NCBI RefSeq assembly: GCF_036711975.1
Contig: NC_091973.1
Location: 20,894,001 to 20,958,000, forward strand
Length of the DNA: 64,000 nt
Source of the DNA: Onthophagus taurus
Lineage: Eukaryota; Arthropoda; Insecta; Coleoptera; Scarabaeidae
Direction: 5' to 3'
The position numbers were made by a program, and so were the translations under genes. Below are positions 49,434-61,253 of this stretch, piece after piece; positions within the stretch are counted from its first letter, which is position 1, and each line of letters begins with the position of its first letter. Under the pieces are notes generated by a model. It saw only the letters and a list, made by a program, of their open reading frames with translations. It was not told the DNA's origin and searched no databases.

Positions 49434-51496
49434 ATGCCTTTTAAATTTGGAAAGGGCACGTCCGCATCGTGTGAAGACTTTAGCTTGCTAGCAAGCTTGG
49501 TCGACACACACACCGTCGACAAGAACGGGAAGCTGGTTCCTGTTCTTCCCAGCCGTCCGCCTTCCCCGATGGAGGCGGCGACAAAACATTCAGGCCCGGT
49601 CAGTTCCGCCACCTCCGTGGAGGCGGCAGCCAAAGCGTCATGCCGTCCGCCTTCCACGTTGAAGGCGGCGACAAAACTTCCGCGTACGGTCAGTTCCGCC
49701 TCCCTCGTGGAGGCGACAGCCAAAAAGTCAGGCCGTCTGCCTTCCCGGTTGAAGGCGGCGACCAAGAAAGCTCGACCGGCAAGTTCCGCCTTACCCGTGG
49801 AGGCGGCAGCCAAATCATCAGGCCGCACCGCCTCCCTTGTGAAGGCGGCGACCAAGACACCTGTCACTGGCAGAACTGACTCCCCAGCGGAAGCGGCAGT
49901 CAAGGCAGCTACAACAGGCCGTACTGCTTCCCTAGAGGATGCGACGACCAACGCGGCAGGCCGCACCGCTTCCCTTGAGCAGGTGGCGACCAAACGCGCA
50001 CTTAAGGTTAGTACCGCCATCCCCGAGATGGCGGCAACCGAAACCACCCCCGTCCTTGGCAGCACTGCCTCCCCAGTGGAGGCGAAAGCCAAAGCACCAT
50101 CAGGCCGTACTGCTTCCCTCGAGGATGCGACGACCAGCGCGGCAGGCCGCACCGCCTCCCTCGAGGAGGCGGCGACCACGTCCACTCCGAGGTCATTCGC
50201 CGAGGCGTTAACTTCCATCCCGGCGGGTAAAATGGATGTCGACGTGGCAGTCGGTCCATCCAACGGCAAAAGGAAGGCCAGCAGCGACCTGGAGGACGAG
50301 TACTCGGAGGCCGTGCGTCCTCGATTGGAACACGTTTCCAAGCGGGTCTCCCCGGTAATCCTTCATGCGAAGGAAAACTGGGATTCCATTTCGGCGGAGA
50401 TGGCGAGACTTCGGATCGCCTTTTCGAAAGCCAGAGCGGTTCCGCAGGGAATCAAGATTGAGCTCCCCACCGCGGAAGCCTATCGCGCCCTGGTGAAGAT
50501 GTTGATGGCTGGTAAACACCAGTACCACACATTCTCTCTACCGGAGGAAAAGCCGTTAAAGGTGGTTTTTCGAGGCGTCCCTACCAGTATCGTGGAGGAC
50601 AGCATTGCTGCCGACCTGAGAAAACAGGGATTCTGGCCCGATACGGTAAAACGTATGCGCCAGGGCTCTGAAAGGAGGCCGATCCCGTTAGTCCTGTGCG
50701 TCTTGAAAAAGACCGCGGACGCCAAACGGATCTTTAACCTCAAGACGGTCATGGGTTTAACCACAACTGTCGAGAGCGCCAAGAAGAAGTCGGCCAGTGT
50801 CATCGTTGTCAGCGTTACGGCCACTCCCAACGAATGTGCAACGGTGCACCTCGTTGGGTGAAGTGCGCTGGTGACCATCCGACGGCTTCCTGTGCCACAG
50901 CAAAGGATGCGCCAGCCAAGTGCGTCCTTTGCGGTGGCCCTCATACCGCCAACTACAAAGGGTGCCCAAAACACCCGAAGGCGGCGGAAACGAGGGTGCC
51001 GGCGGCAGCCCCAAAAGTCAAAGCGACCGTTCCCCCGAAAGCACCTATTCAGGCGGAAAAGGGGAACAAAAAGGCTCCAGTAGTCGCGGCGAAACCCGTG
51101 AAGGCGGTTAGTAGTCAGGCGAAAAAGCCGAAAGGCAACGCTAACGTTGCCCCCAAAGCGAACGCTCCAGCTACCAAGATAGTTCGGAAAGCGGTCGCGG
51201 CGCCTAAAGCTAAGCTCAACGAGCCGAAGCAAAAGGCGACCGACGACCCCCCGAAGCTGTCGAGGTCGCAGAGGAGGCGTCACAATAGGAGGCTTCGTAA
51301 AAGCGGGTCGATCGCGGTGGCTGAAACACCATTCCCGGTCAATGTTGCGGCACAGGCGGCGGTTGAACCCCCAACCGACCCCCTCGTCAACATACTGGCG
51401 ATGATGAGCGAGGTCATCCAAATCGACAAATCCCATAGGGACGCACGAGTTAAGTTGTGCGTCCAAATCATGTCCGAGATGATGAAACTCTTATGA
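49434..51496 (+). pseudogene. Jockey ORF1 (Gag-like), alanine-rich repeats and zinc knuckles, frameshifted
   Basis: ATG at 49434 (MPFKFGKGTSASCEDFSLLA). Residues 40-240 are a tandem array of 19-20-residue units of the kind GRTASLEEAATK. A globular part follows (VSPVILHAKENWDSISAEMA, GIKIELPTAEAYRALVKMLM, VVFRGVPTSIVEDSI), typical of the Jockey Gag. At about 50800 the frame shifts and continues as QRYGHSQRMCNGAPRWVKC, AGDHPTASC and CVLCGGPHTANYKGCP, three zinc knuckles, ending at TGA 51494-51496. This TGA overlaps the ATG of ORF2 (51493), the arrangement used for reinitiation. Gag would package the LINE RNA. The frameshift disables this copy. Confidence 0.85.
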
Positions 51497-52041
51497 TGAC
51501 TCATCGAAGACCGAGAGTACCGCATTCGCTTGAGTTGGCTTATTGGAACGCCAACGGCCTTGTCTGTAAACAGAATGAACTTCGCGAGTTCGCCGAAAGG
51601 TACGACCTTGATGCGATACTCATTTGCGAAACCCATCTGCGAGCGGGCGACAGGCCACGGCTGCCCAATTATCGCTTCTATCGAAACGATAGAGTTGGAG
51701 CAAGAGGCGGCGGGACAGCCATCTTTGTAAGGACCAGTTTGGATCATTACGAAGATCTGACTCCCCCTCTTCAACATCTCGAAGCTACTATGATTGTGGT
51801 ACGAACACTATCGGGGTGCGTCCGCTTGATCGCCGCCTACAATCCGCCGAATCGGCGGTTGTTGGAAGACGATCTAACGGGTGTCTTGGATAGGGACAAA
51901 GGCGTGGTTATCGCCGGCGACCTAAACGCTAAGCACCCATCGTGGAGCAGTCGGATCGCAAACGCGAACGGTAAAATACTGCGGAGTTTTACCGACGAGA
52001 CGGGCATTGTCACCGATGCCCCCGCCGACCACACGTATTAC
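51493..52041 (+). pseudogene. Jockey ORF2, endonuclease domain 5' part
   Basis: ATG 51493 (MMTHRRPRVPHSLELAYWNA). Apurinic-type endonuclease: YWNANGLVCKQNEL, DAILICETHL (Glu), GGGTAIFVRT, CVRLIAAYNPP, GVVIAGDLNAKHPSWSS (Asp-Asn) and a C-terminal stretch cut at YY by the inserted LINE. The remainder resumes at 55954. Before the insertion the domain would have been intact. Confidence 0.85.
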
Positions 52042-52310
52042 GTATTAAACACGTATTAAATTTGTTTATTTGCTTTGGTTGGTATTGAGATTATCGTAGC
52101 GATTTCATTGCTCGGTAAGAAACAGGATTGATTTGCTATCGCACTCTGGGTGGTGTATTGTCTCCTTCGATCTACTCCTGACTCTCTCTTTATCCGTTTT
52201 CCTTCTCCGGGGCCTGCCTTTCTGTGTTGTCAGTCACCGTAACGGGCACTACAGGTGTGAAGAGTGTTATCCCTTCTCCTTCCTTTTAGATCGTCGTGGA
52301 CATACGCCTG

Positions 52311-53054
52311 ATGGATAAATGTGCCTGTTGTAATCGCCAGTGCGAACAGCATCGCACTGTGAGGTGCTGCGTCTGTAGCAAGATATTTAATATTAGTTGT
52401 GTCGATGTCTCTGCGGCTGAGGCGCGCAAGGTTCATGCGGGGAAGGGTCTCTCTTTCTCATGCGTCTCGTGCGTTTCATTGGGGAATGACTTAAACAGTC
52501 TGAAAGCCGTTATACTCTCTCTCCAGAAGGATATTGCTGCTCTGAAATCAAATGTTACTCCGCCGTCTTCACATTCTTTAACTGATTTTGATTCTGAAAA
52601 AATTATACACGAAGTGATGGAACGCGAGCGTAGGAAGAATAATCTGATGATTTATAATATTCCAGAATCCCACGGTTTATCACGGAAAGAACAAGGTGAT
52701 GCGGATGTTGCCTTTCTAAGCAAACTATTTACGCATTTGGGGGTTACTGAACCTATTATTCAGCCTTTTCGCTGTGGTAAATTTGACGCTTCTAATACCG
52801 CGAGATCTAGGCCTATACGAGTAAAATTATCAGATCATAATTCTTTTAAGCTTATTTTTCGTAATATGCGGAATTTGAAATCTCATAATGAATTTAAGAA
52901 CATCTCTGTCTCGAATGATCGTACTCCTTTCCAGGTTGATCTTTATAGGAGGGCGAGGACTGAATTAAAAACAAGAACTGAGTCTGGCGAAAAGGATTTG
53001 ATACTAAAGTACATCCGTGGCATTCCCTCAATTGTCAAGGCTTCGGAAAACTGA
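52311..53054 (+). CDS. LINE ORF1 with PHD-like finger
   Basis: 247 residues from the ATG at 52311. The N-terminal zinc finger CACCNRQCEQHRTVRCCVCS ... CVDV ... CVSC has the C4-H/C-C3 look of a PHD domain. A coiled coil follows (LNSLKAVILSLQKDIAALKS), then an RRM-like/CTD region (ERERRKNNLMIYNIPESHGL, FRCGKFDASNTARSRPIRVK, FRNMRNLKSHNEFKNISVSN). PHD-plus-RRM ORF1 proteins occur in several insect LINE clades and bind the element RNA. Intact frame. It ends 15 nt before the ATG of ORF2. Confidence 0.8.
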   Translation: MDKCACCNRQCEQHRTVRCCVCSKIFNISCVDVSAAEARKVHAGKGLSFSCVSCVSLGNDLNSLKAVILSLQKDIAALKSNVTPPSSHSLTDFDSEKIIHEVMERERRKNNLMIYNIPESHGLSRKEQGDADVAFLSKLFTHLGVTEPIIQPFRCGKFDASNTARSRPIRVKLSDHNSFKLIFRNMRNLKSHNEFKNISVSNDRTPFQVDLYRRARTELKTRTESGEKDLILKYIRGIPSIVKASEN

Positions 53055-53068
53055 TTTTGCCCAACAAA

Positions 53069-55815
53069 ATGTGTCAATCTGTTAATGTATACTATCAAAA
53101 TGTTAATGGTCTTCGTACAAAAACGCGTGAATTTTATGTTAATTGTTCTGATTGTACCTATGATTTGATTGCTCTATCGGAAACTAATTTAAATTCGGAT
53201 CTTGGATCTAATGAATTATTCGTGGATAAGTACAGAGTCTTACGAGCTGACCGTAAGTTTGATTTGGTTGGACATAACAGAGGTGGTGGAGTTCTGCTTG
53301 CTGTAGCTAGTCATCATGATGTTGAGCTGGTTGACTCTATAGACATTCAGGCTTTAGTACCACTTGTCGATGTGTTGATTTGCAAGTGCTCTTTATGGTC
53401 TGTGACCTTATATATCGTGGTGTTGTACATACCTCCTGATAATCCGCAACCTGATTTACTATGTTTCTTGGACGCCCTAGAACATAAAGTTTTGAATTAT
53501 CCTGTCCTTATCCTTGGTGATTTTAATTTGCCTGAATATATTAAGGCGCCTGGTATGTCAACCAAATGTGGAAAAACGGAGTTATTTCGTAACTTTTGTG
53601 ATTTTCTGGACCTTCGCCAACTCAATCATGTACTGAACTATGACAATCGTCTATTGGATTTGGTTCTGACAAATACTGACCATCAGTTTGATCTTGTTCA
53701 TGATGATTGTCCCTTCGTCTACGAGGATCAGTACCATCCTGCCTTAGATATTACAATGAATTTACTGACGGCAAATGATGGTTTGCCGAACTTTCCGTCT
53801 TTGGGTGGTCGATATAATTTTCGAAGAGCCAACTTTCCTGGCATATATGGTAAACTACTTTACACGGATTGGTCTTTTCTCAATGTGGAGGTTAATGCGG
53901 ATGATGCTTTGCGAGCTTTTTATAAAAAGTTGTATGAGATTTTGGATTTATTTGTTCCTAAGAGATTGAGTCGGGGATCCTCATACCCCATTTGGTACAC
54001 CCCAGAAATTAAGCGGCTATTAAAGTTGAAAGAGTATTATAGGAGGAAGTGGAGGAGAAGCAATAGTGCTTTCTATTCAGCGGAATATAAAAGACTGAGA
54101 TGTTTGACTAAACAGAAAATCTCTGATGCGTATACTTCTTTTACTATTAGTGCTGAACAATCGCTTAGTTCTGATCCCCGTAACTTTTGGAATTATATAA
54201 GACAGAAAACAACGACCTCTCGACTTCCTGGAAAAATGATGCGTGATAAGTCCACCTACACTGATCCCGAAAAAATAGTTAATGCTTTTGCAGATCAATT
54301 CTCTGGAGTATATTCTGGTGTCTCTGCTTATAACATGGTTGATGTACACTCTACGTATCCTCCAGTATTTGTTACCGATGTCACCGAAGAAGAGGTTCTT
54401 CATTTCCTAAAAAGGTTACCTAATAAATTTACTGCTGGTGATGATGATCTTCCTGCATTTTTCATTCGTGATTGCTGTGCAGTTTTTGCAGTTCCGCTTC
54501 ATTTAATAATTAACCTATCCTTAAGCACTTGCTCGTTTCCTAAACTTTCGAAGCGCTCACGCATTGTTCCTGTATTCAAGCATGGCGAACGTACCAACAT
54601 TACTGATTATCGACCAATATCGTTATTGTCCAATTTCGCTAAGGTATTTGAACGGATTATTTACAAGATGATTTATCCACAGGTTCAGTCATTTGTGTCA
54701 CCATATCAGCATGGGTTTATCAAGCGTCGTTCGACCATTACCAACCTCGCGGTGGTTACTGAGGTAATTTGTGAATCTTTGGATAGGGGCGGTCAGGTAG
54801 ATGTGGTATACACTGATTTTTCTAAAGCATTTGACATGATTCATCATGACGTCCTCTTGTATAAACTTAGTGCTTTTGGCTTATCTCCTAAGTTTATGAA
54901 ACTATTTGCCTCTTACCTATCGGGTCGTATAAATTATGTGTACTACAACGGTTATGCGTCTCTGGTGTTCCTCAGGGCTCAAATCTAGGAGCCCTACTAT
55001 TTGTTATCTTCTTGAATGACCTTCTGGACAAATTTTCATCAAGCGTACTAGCTTATGCGGATGATCTGAAACTATTCCGACCTATTTTTGCGGACCGTGA
55101 TGTTGTCAGTCTTCAGTCGGATTTGGACGTCTTGGTGGAATGGTGTAGCCGTTATCAGCTAAAGATTAATGCCAATAAGTGCGGTGCAGTTAGTTTTACA
55201 CGCAAGCTGTCTCCTCTTCCATCTTCTTATTATATAGAAGGTGTTCTTCTTGAGAAATTATCTACAATCAAGGATCTGGGAGTAACTTTTGACCGCAAAT
55301 TGTCTTTTGTACCTCACATCGAAAATATTGCATCTTCTGCTGCGAGGATGCTTGGTTTCGTTTTGCGCACCTCGCGTGCTTTTTCTGATATCGGTGTGTA
55401 CAAGACCCTATTTTCGACCTTTGTATTGTCCAAATTGGAATATGGCTCTGTAATTTGGTCGCCACATTATGTGTGTCATAGACTTATATTGGAGAGAATT
55501 CAGAGGAGATTTCTCAAATATTTGTCTCTACGCCTGGACGGATCATACCCGGATCGTGGAATGGATTACGCATCCCTGCTGCGGCGTCACAGTTTTTCTG
55601 CACTAGACGTAAGAAGAGATGACCAGTGCATCAAGTTTTTGCAGAAGTTAGTGCAAGGTGAATTGGATTGTGGTTGGTTGTTGTCGCGGATCATTTTCAC
55701 GGTGCCTACGCGTGCAACACGTAGTACAAATCAGTTTTATTTGAGGAATTGCAGATCCAATGTTTTAGCCAACTCCCCGGTGCAGAGGATGTGTAAACTA
55801 ACTAACAATCAATAA
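53069..55815 (+). pseudogene. LINE ORF2: endonuclease and reverse transcriptase, one frameshift
   Basis: ATG at 53069. Endonuclease motifs: YYQNVNGLRTKTREF, LIALSETNLNSD, LILGDFNLPE and the Asp-His end region. RT motifs: SRIVPVFKHGERTNITDYRP, ISLLSNFAKVFERIIYK, HGFIKRRSTITNLAVVTEVI, VVYTDFSKAFDMIHHDVL, a VPQGSNLG block, then VLAYADDLKLFRPI. A 1-nt change at about 54950-54960, just before the VPQG block, breaks the frame (first stop at 54986-54988); the second part (55012-55815) is otherwise open to the end. The copy is recent but inactivated unless the shift is a sequencing error. Confidence 0.88.
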
Positions 55816-55953
55816 TAGTGTAAGAGTGTTTATGTGAATTATATTTGTTTTATGGCATGTGTTATTTCTTATTTTCTTTTTCTTGTAATATTGTCCTGTA
55901 ATTGATCTTTGTTGGGCAATAAAGTGAATTATTATTATTATTATTATTATTAC

Positions 55954-56812
55954 CCGTCGAACGAAGGGCAACGATCTGACGTTTTGGACGTGGTTGTAAT
56001 GAAAGATGTCCGACTAGTTCATAGAGTTACCACGCTCAACGAACTTAGTTCCGATCATCTCCCTGTGCTGCTGCAGCTAGGAGACGTCCCGGACGTTCGC
56101 GTCCCGGTTGAACGTTCCACTGTATCGTGACCGGCTTTTAGCGACCACTTGCACCACAATATGGGACAAATACGACCGATCCACAACGCTCAGGAACTGG
56201 ATGAGGCTGTTGAACGACTCACGGTCGCAATCGAGGATTCTCTTCGATACGCGACCAACACGATTCCCGTAAAGGACCATCGATGGGTGCTATAACTTAT
56301 GCGGGAGCGTGATCGCGTCAGGCGGACTTATCAGCGCAATTGGGATCCCGATCTCAAGCGTCGCTATAACCGTCTGCGCGGTGATGTGAGAACGCGTCTT
56401 TCGACGCCAAACTCGACGCCCTGAACACCGAAGACGATTACTCCTGTTGGAAGATGGTGAAGGTGCTGAAGGGGAACACGACGCGTATGCCGCCCATTCA
56501 CGGTGAAACCGGAATGGCTTTCACTCTCGAAGAGAAAGCAGAGGCTCATGCCGATAACTTCGAAAACCAGTGCAGCCCGCTATGCGACGATGACGAAGAT
56601 GAAGATTTCATCGATCGAGTCGAACGCGTAGTGAGCAGGCGGCTGGCCGTAGAAGATCGTCGGCACATCGAGCACGCTTCTCCGTCCGAGGTGAAAGAGG
56701 CAATCGCGAGATGTAAGTCGAAGAAGGCATCGGGACCGGACGGAATAGGAAACGCTGCTTTAAAGGCCTTGCCTTTAAAAGCGGTCGTTTCGCTGACGGG
56801 AATCATCAATGT
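55954..56812 (+). pseudogene. Jockey ORF2 continuation (copy 1), decayed
   Basis: Resumes the endonuclease (RSDVLDVVVMKDVRLVHRVT, LNELSSDHLPVLLQL with the catalytic DH). It passes stops at about 56129 and 56293, then MVKVLKGNTTRMPPIHGETG and RRHIEHASPSEVKEAIARCK to KKASGPDGIGNAAL of the RT N-terminus. It ends in the LTR fragment at 56814. Confidence 0.75.
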
Positions 56813-56813
56813 G

Positions 56814-56908
56814 TTACCGGAGATGGGGGAGGAGAGTAAACACGTGGTGGAGTCAAATTCCAAAAACGCTTAACTTGGTTTTTTATTTACAATTTACAAT
56901 ACTTTTCA
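56814..56908. mobile_element. Truncated LTR, same family as 43726-43982
   Basis: TGTTACCGGAGATGGGGGAG and ~75 following bases match the start of the solo LTR at 43726; it stops at AATACTTTTC and joins the 3' end of the reverse-oriented Jockey copy. Confidence 0.65.
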
Positions 56909-56962
56909 TCGGAAGTGGACATCGGAAGTGGAATTGGGAAGGACAGTCGGACTCCTGGATCG

Positions 56963-59900
56963 TCAGACGAGAAGCAGCCTTGGCCGTTTGTGGCGAAGGT
57001 GTTCAACGTCGTAATCCGTTAATCCCGCTAGGAGGGGATTGGGGTGGTTTTCGAGCCGCGTAAACTCGGTACTGGCCTTGTCACGAATGAACTCCTCGAT
57101 GGTCACCATCTGGGAATCATTGTGCAGTGTCGCATTACTGACAAACCAAGGTGCATCAAATGCCATCCTTAGGACCTTGTTCTGAACAACTTGGAGTTTT
57201 TGCACGTGCGAGTGCACGGCGTAACCCCAGACGGAAGAGGCGTAAGTCATCGTAGGTCTGATAACCGCTTTGTAGAGTCGAATCTTCCGTAGAGGATCCA
57301 ACTTACTTCGGCGATTTATCAGAGCGTACAGGTTCGCCATCGACTCGATGTGACTTTTCCAAGTTAGTTTAGAGTCCAGAATGACACCCAAATACTTGGC
57401 TTCAGCACGCCAGGGGAGCTCGTCCCCTTGCAGTACCATCGCATCGGGAGGTCTCTTTCTACGCCGAGTAAAAAGTACTGCGGTACTTTTATCAGCGTTG
57501 ATTTTGACCCGCCACTTTGCGAAGTAGTCTAGCAGTTCGTCCGATACTGCCTGCAGTCTACGAGCGGCGACCTCGGGGGACCAAGATCTACTGTAGATGC
57601 ACACATCGTCGGCGTACATCGCTAACTGAGTGCCCTCAGAACGGGGTAGGTCGCTCACAAAGATACAAAAGAGTATCGGTGAAAGCAACGACCCCTGAGG
57701 GACGCCTGCAGTTAGGATTCGCTCTCTCGAACGCGTACCTTTCAATTTGATGCGCGCCTTCCTACCGTCAAGGTAGGACGCGGTCAATTGAACTAACGCC
57801 AGGGGCACGCCCGCTTCTAGCATTTTGAACAAAAGTCCTTCATGCCATACTTTGTCGAACGCTTTGGCAACGTCGAAAAACACAGCACAAGTGCTTTGAT
57901 TTCGATTGAAGCCATCGGTTATGTGTTCGACAAGTCGCAGTACCTGGTGTACGGTCGAATGTTTGGGTCGGAAACCAAACTGTTCGTCCTGAATGAGGTT
58001 AAGATCTTGAACGGATCTTTGTAGCCTCGTCTGGACGACTCTCTCACATACCTTGCCGAGACAAGAAAGCAAACTGATGGGCCTATAATTTTGCGGGAAC
58101 GTTGGATTCGCACTGGGTTTCGGTAACACGACGACGTCCGCGCTTTTCCACTTGGTGGGAAAATGGCGCAGCCGGAGCGTCGCGTTGATAATCCCCGTTA
58201 GCGAAACGACCGCTTTTAAAGGTAGAGCCTTTGTTACGTGCCAAATTTTCATTTACCTTTGTTTTGTTTTGTGTTGTTACTTTGTGTGCTGAGGTGAAAT
58301 ATGAGTTGCATTTCGCGTTTAGGGTTTTGAATTTATTATTTTGATTTATTGTTTTTTTTATTTTAATTACACTTTATTTCAGTGACGATCGTAATGGAGT
58401 TTCCTTTAATCCTTTTTTTTTTTTCCTGAACTAAGTTTTCCTATTATTTAATTCTTTTCTTTAATTTCTTATTTTAAACTTGTTATTTTTCGTAATCTTT
58501 CCTTCTTTTATATTCTTCCGTCTTTTCTTTTCTTTGAGCGTTCCGAGTTTGCGTTAAGGATCTGATAAGGTGGGGGTTGTTAGATATCGGAAACGGATAA
58601 TTGACATCTTGATCATTATTGGTCCATCGACGATACGTTGAAGAACTGTGTGCATTAGTTGAATTTTGGTGACGCCATTACGGCATTTTGGAAATTAGTA
58701 GCTTTTCTCCGATTTTCGGGATTTTACACAGTTTCTTTGCTGTTGGAAAACGAAGTTTTCGTTATTCCGATTACGGATTTATCCGGATATATATCGTATT
58801 TGCTTATAAATTTTTTTTTGGACCTAAGCCTCGTTAGATCTTGAGGTGAGTTGTTTTTTTTTGCATCTCGGAACATTTCTTTTTTTTTCTTCTCTAATTC
58901 GTTTTTTTTTCCTTCTATTCCTTTTAGGCTTTTTAGTTACGGTTATCGTAACATTCAATCGTTTCCAATTTTTCTTCGCCCATCAATTTTTTTTTTTGCT
59001 GGGAGCATTTTGGAACCAAGGAACCCATCGCCATTTTGACGTTTTCGAAACCTTTCCTAACTCCACGCGACGCCACGGGAATAAAGGAAAAGATCTGTTA
59101 TCAAGGTTGGGATAAGGTCAGATATTTTATTTTAATAAAATTCGTCGGCGGAAATTTCATTTTTAAAAATTCAAGGGAAACAAAGAATTGGAATAAGAAT
59201 TTTGCGTTTCTTTTTTTTGGATATCGTTTTTTTTTATTAATTTTTTTTGTGTATTAAGCGCTTCACGCGTTTTTTTTTTTATAATTTATAGTTACAATTT
59301 TTTTTGTGCTTCCAACTCATTATTTTTTTAATTTGTAATATTAAATTTTATTGGCCCGTTTTTTTTTTTTATTTTCTCCGTTGATTTTGATTTTTTTTTT
59401 TAAACGCTTTCGGAGAAAACTTGAGCTCAGGGTACTCGGGAACGTACGCGAGTTCAATTAAGATTTTTTTTTAATTTGAGTTTTTCTTGTTTAATTTGTT
59501 TTTTTTGGCTAATAATTTTTTTTATAATTTTTTTTTGTTGTTATTGGAACACTCATTTTTTTTTTATTCAAATATTTACCTTTTCCTTTTTATAGATACA
59601 GCCAGTCGCCTGCTCACCACGCGCTCGACTCGATCGATGAAATCTTCATCTTCGTCATCGTCGCATAGCGGGCTGCACTGGCGTTCGAAGTTATCGGCAT
59701 GAGCCTCCGCTTTCTCCTCGAGAGTGAAAGCCATTCCGGTTTCACCGTGAATGGGCGGCATGCGTGACGTGTTCCCCTTCAGCACCTTGACCATCTTCCA
59801 ACAGGAGTGATCGGCTTCGGTGTTCAGGGCATCGAGACTCGGGACGCGTATCGGAACTCGGCGAGTTCCCTTCTCACTTTATCGCGCAGACGGTTATAGC

Positions 59901-60799
59901 GTCTTTTGAGATCGGGATCCCAATTTCGCTGATAAGTCCGTCTGACGCGATCACGCTCCCGCATAAGTTCCCTGATGCGCGCTGGTAGCGCCCATCGACG
60001 GTCCTTTACAGGAATCGTGTTGGTCGCGTATCGAAGAGATTCCTCGATAGCGACCGTGAGTCGTTCAACAGCCTCATCCAGTTCCTGAGCGTTGTGGATC
60101 GGTCGTATTTGTCCCATATTGTGGTGCATGTGGTCGGTAAAAGCCGGCCACGATACAGTGGAACGTTCAACCGGGACGCGAACGTCCGGGACGTCTCCTA
60201 GCTGCAGCAGCACAGGGAGATGATCGGAACTAAGTTCGGTGAGCGTGGTAACTCTATGAACTAGTCGGACATCTTTCATTACAACCACGTCCAAAACGTC
60301 AGATCGTTGCCCTTCGTTCGACGGGTAATACGTGTGGTCGGCGGGGGCATCGGTGACAATGTCCGTCTCGTCGGTAAAACTCCGCAGTATTTTACCGTTC
60401 GCGTTTGCGATCCGACTGTTCCACGATGGGTGCTTAGCGTTTAGGTCGCCGGCGATAACCACGCCTTTGTCCGTATCCAAGACACCCGTTAGATCGTCTT
60501 CCAACAACCGCCGATTCGGCGGATTGTATGCGGCGATCAAGCGGACGCACCCCGATAGTGTTCGTAGTTTCTATCGTGTTTCGATAGAAGCGATAATTAG
60601 GCAGCCGCGGCCTGTCGCCCGCTCGCAGATGGGTTTCGCAGATGAGTATCGCGTCAAGGTCGTACCTTTCGACGAACTCGCGAAGCTCATTCTGTTTACA
60701 GACAAGGCCGTTGGCGTTCCAATAAGCCAACTCAAGCGAATGAGGTACTCTTGGTCTTCGATGAGTCATCATAAGAGTTTCATGATGATTTGGAGGCAC
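56963..60799 (-). pseudogene. Jockey ORF2 in reverse orientation (copy 3), interrupted
   Basis: The minus-strand order is: endonuclease start (60799, RPRVPHSLELAYWNANGLVC), an internal deletion near 60570, LIAAYNPP to LSSDHLPVLLQ (60540-59824), a frame change, then TRMPPIHGETGMAFTLEEKA to VVSRRLAV at about 59601. After the insert at 58232-59600 it resumes at about 58231 with the full RT: PLKAVVSLTGIINATLRLRH, QNYRPISLLSCLGKVCERVV, FGFRPKHSTVHQVLRLVEH, VFFDVAKAFDKVWHEGLLFK, AGVPQGSLLSPILF, QLAMYADDVCIYSRSW, ending PLLAGLTDYDVEHLRHKRPR. About 35 residues around the insertion are missing. The RT segment alone is open. Confidence 0.88.
58232..59600. mobile_element. T-rich LTR-like insertion in Jockey copy 3
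   Basis: It begins TGTTACGTGCCAAATTTTC and ends TTTTTATAGATACA, 1369 bp, extremely T-rich on the + strand, with many T8-T10 runs and no coding sequence. TG...CA borders and lack of genes suggest a solo LTR. Flanking Jockey sequence is missing about 100 bp, so a clean target duplication is not visible. Confidence 0.5.
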
Positions 60800-61250
60800 A
60801 ACTTTACTCGTGCGTCCCTATCGGATTTGTCGATCCGGATGACCTCGCTCATCATCGCCAGTATGTTTACGAGGGGGTCGGTTGGGGGTTCAACCGCCGC
60901 CTGTTCCGCAACATTGACCGGTGATGGTGTTTCAGCCACCGCGATCGACCCGCTTTTACGAAGCCTCCTATTGCGACGCCTCCTCTGCGACCTCGACAGC
61001 TTCGGGGGGTCGTCGGTCGCCTTTTGCTTCGGCTCGTTGAGCTTAGCTTTGGGCGCCGCGACCTCTTTCCGAACTACCTTGGTAGCTGGAGCGTTCGCTT
61101 TGGGGGCAACGTTAGCGTTGCCTTTGGGCTTTTTCGTCTGACTACTAACCGCTTTCACGGGTTTCGCCGCGACTACTGGAGCCTTTTTATCCCCTTTTTG
61201 CGCCTGAATAGGTGCTTTCAGGGGAACGGTCGCTTTGACCTTTGGGGCTC
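60769..61250 (-). pseudogene. Jockey ORF1 C-terminal fragment (copy 3)
   Basis: Matches 51007-51496 in reverse: KGNANVAPKANAPATKVVRK, then LSRSQRRRRNRRLRKSGSIA and VEPPTDPLVNILAMMSEVIR. Cut at about 61250 by the 5' end of the R1-like LINE. Confidence 0.8.
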
Positions 61251-61253
61251 TTC

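Larger units (their letters stand above)
52042..55953 (+). mobile_element. Second LINE, near full-length, nested in Jockey
   Basis: It lies between GACCACACGTATTAC (to 52041) and CCGTCGAACG (from 55954). The same host sequence is uninterrupted in the reverse-oriented Jockey copy near 60320-60335, so the site is precise. It ends in a (TTA/ATT)n tail after GGGCAATAAAGTG. Target duplication is short (about ATTAC) because the tail merges with it. Both ORFs are almost intact. Confidence 0.85.
49160..56812 (+). mobile_element. Jockey-like LINE (copy 1), interrupted by another LINE
   Basis: A 5' untranslated region (about 49160-49433), ORF1 (49434-51496) and ORF2 (from 51493) in the + direction. 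ORF2 is split at 52041 by the LINE at 52042-55953 and resumes at about 55954 (PSNEGQRSDVLDVVVMKDVR), continuing with stops to 56812 (KKASGPDGIGNAALKALPLK). There a truncated LTR begins. The start point is approximate. Confidence 0.8.

Noticed and set aside
49421-50341. 306-residue Ala/Arg/Val-rich frame antisense to Jockey ORF1
   Set aside because: Mirror translation of the palindromic coding repeats; the plus strand carries the recognisable Gag.
50480-51466. 328-residue Arg/Phe-rich minus-strand frame
   Set aside because: Shadow of the Jockey ORF1 zinc-knuckle region; no motif of its own.
58851-59257. Phe-rich membrane-like frames
   Set aside because: Translation of poly-T runs in the LTR-like insert.
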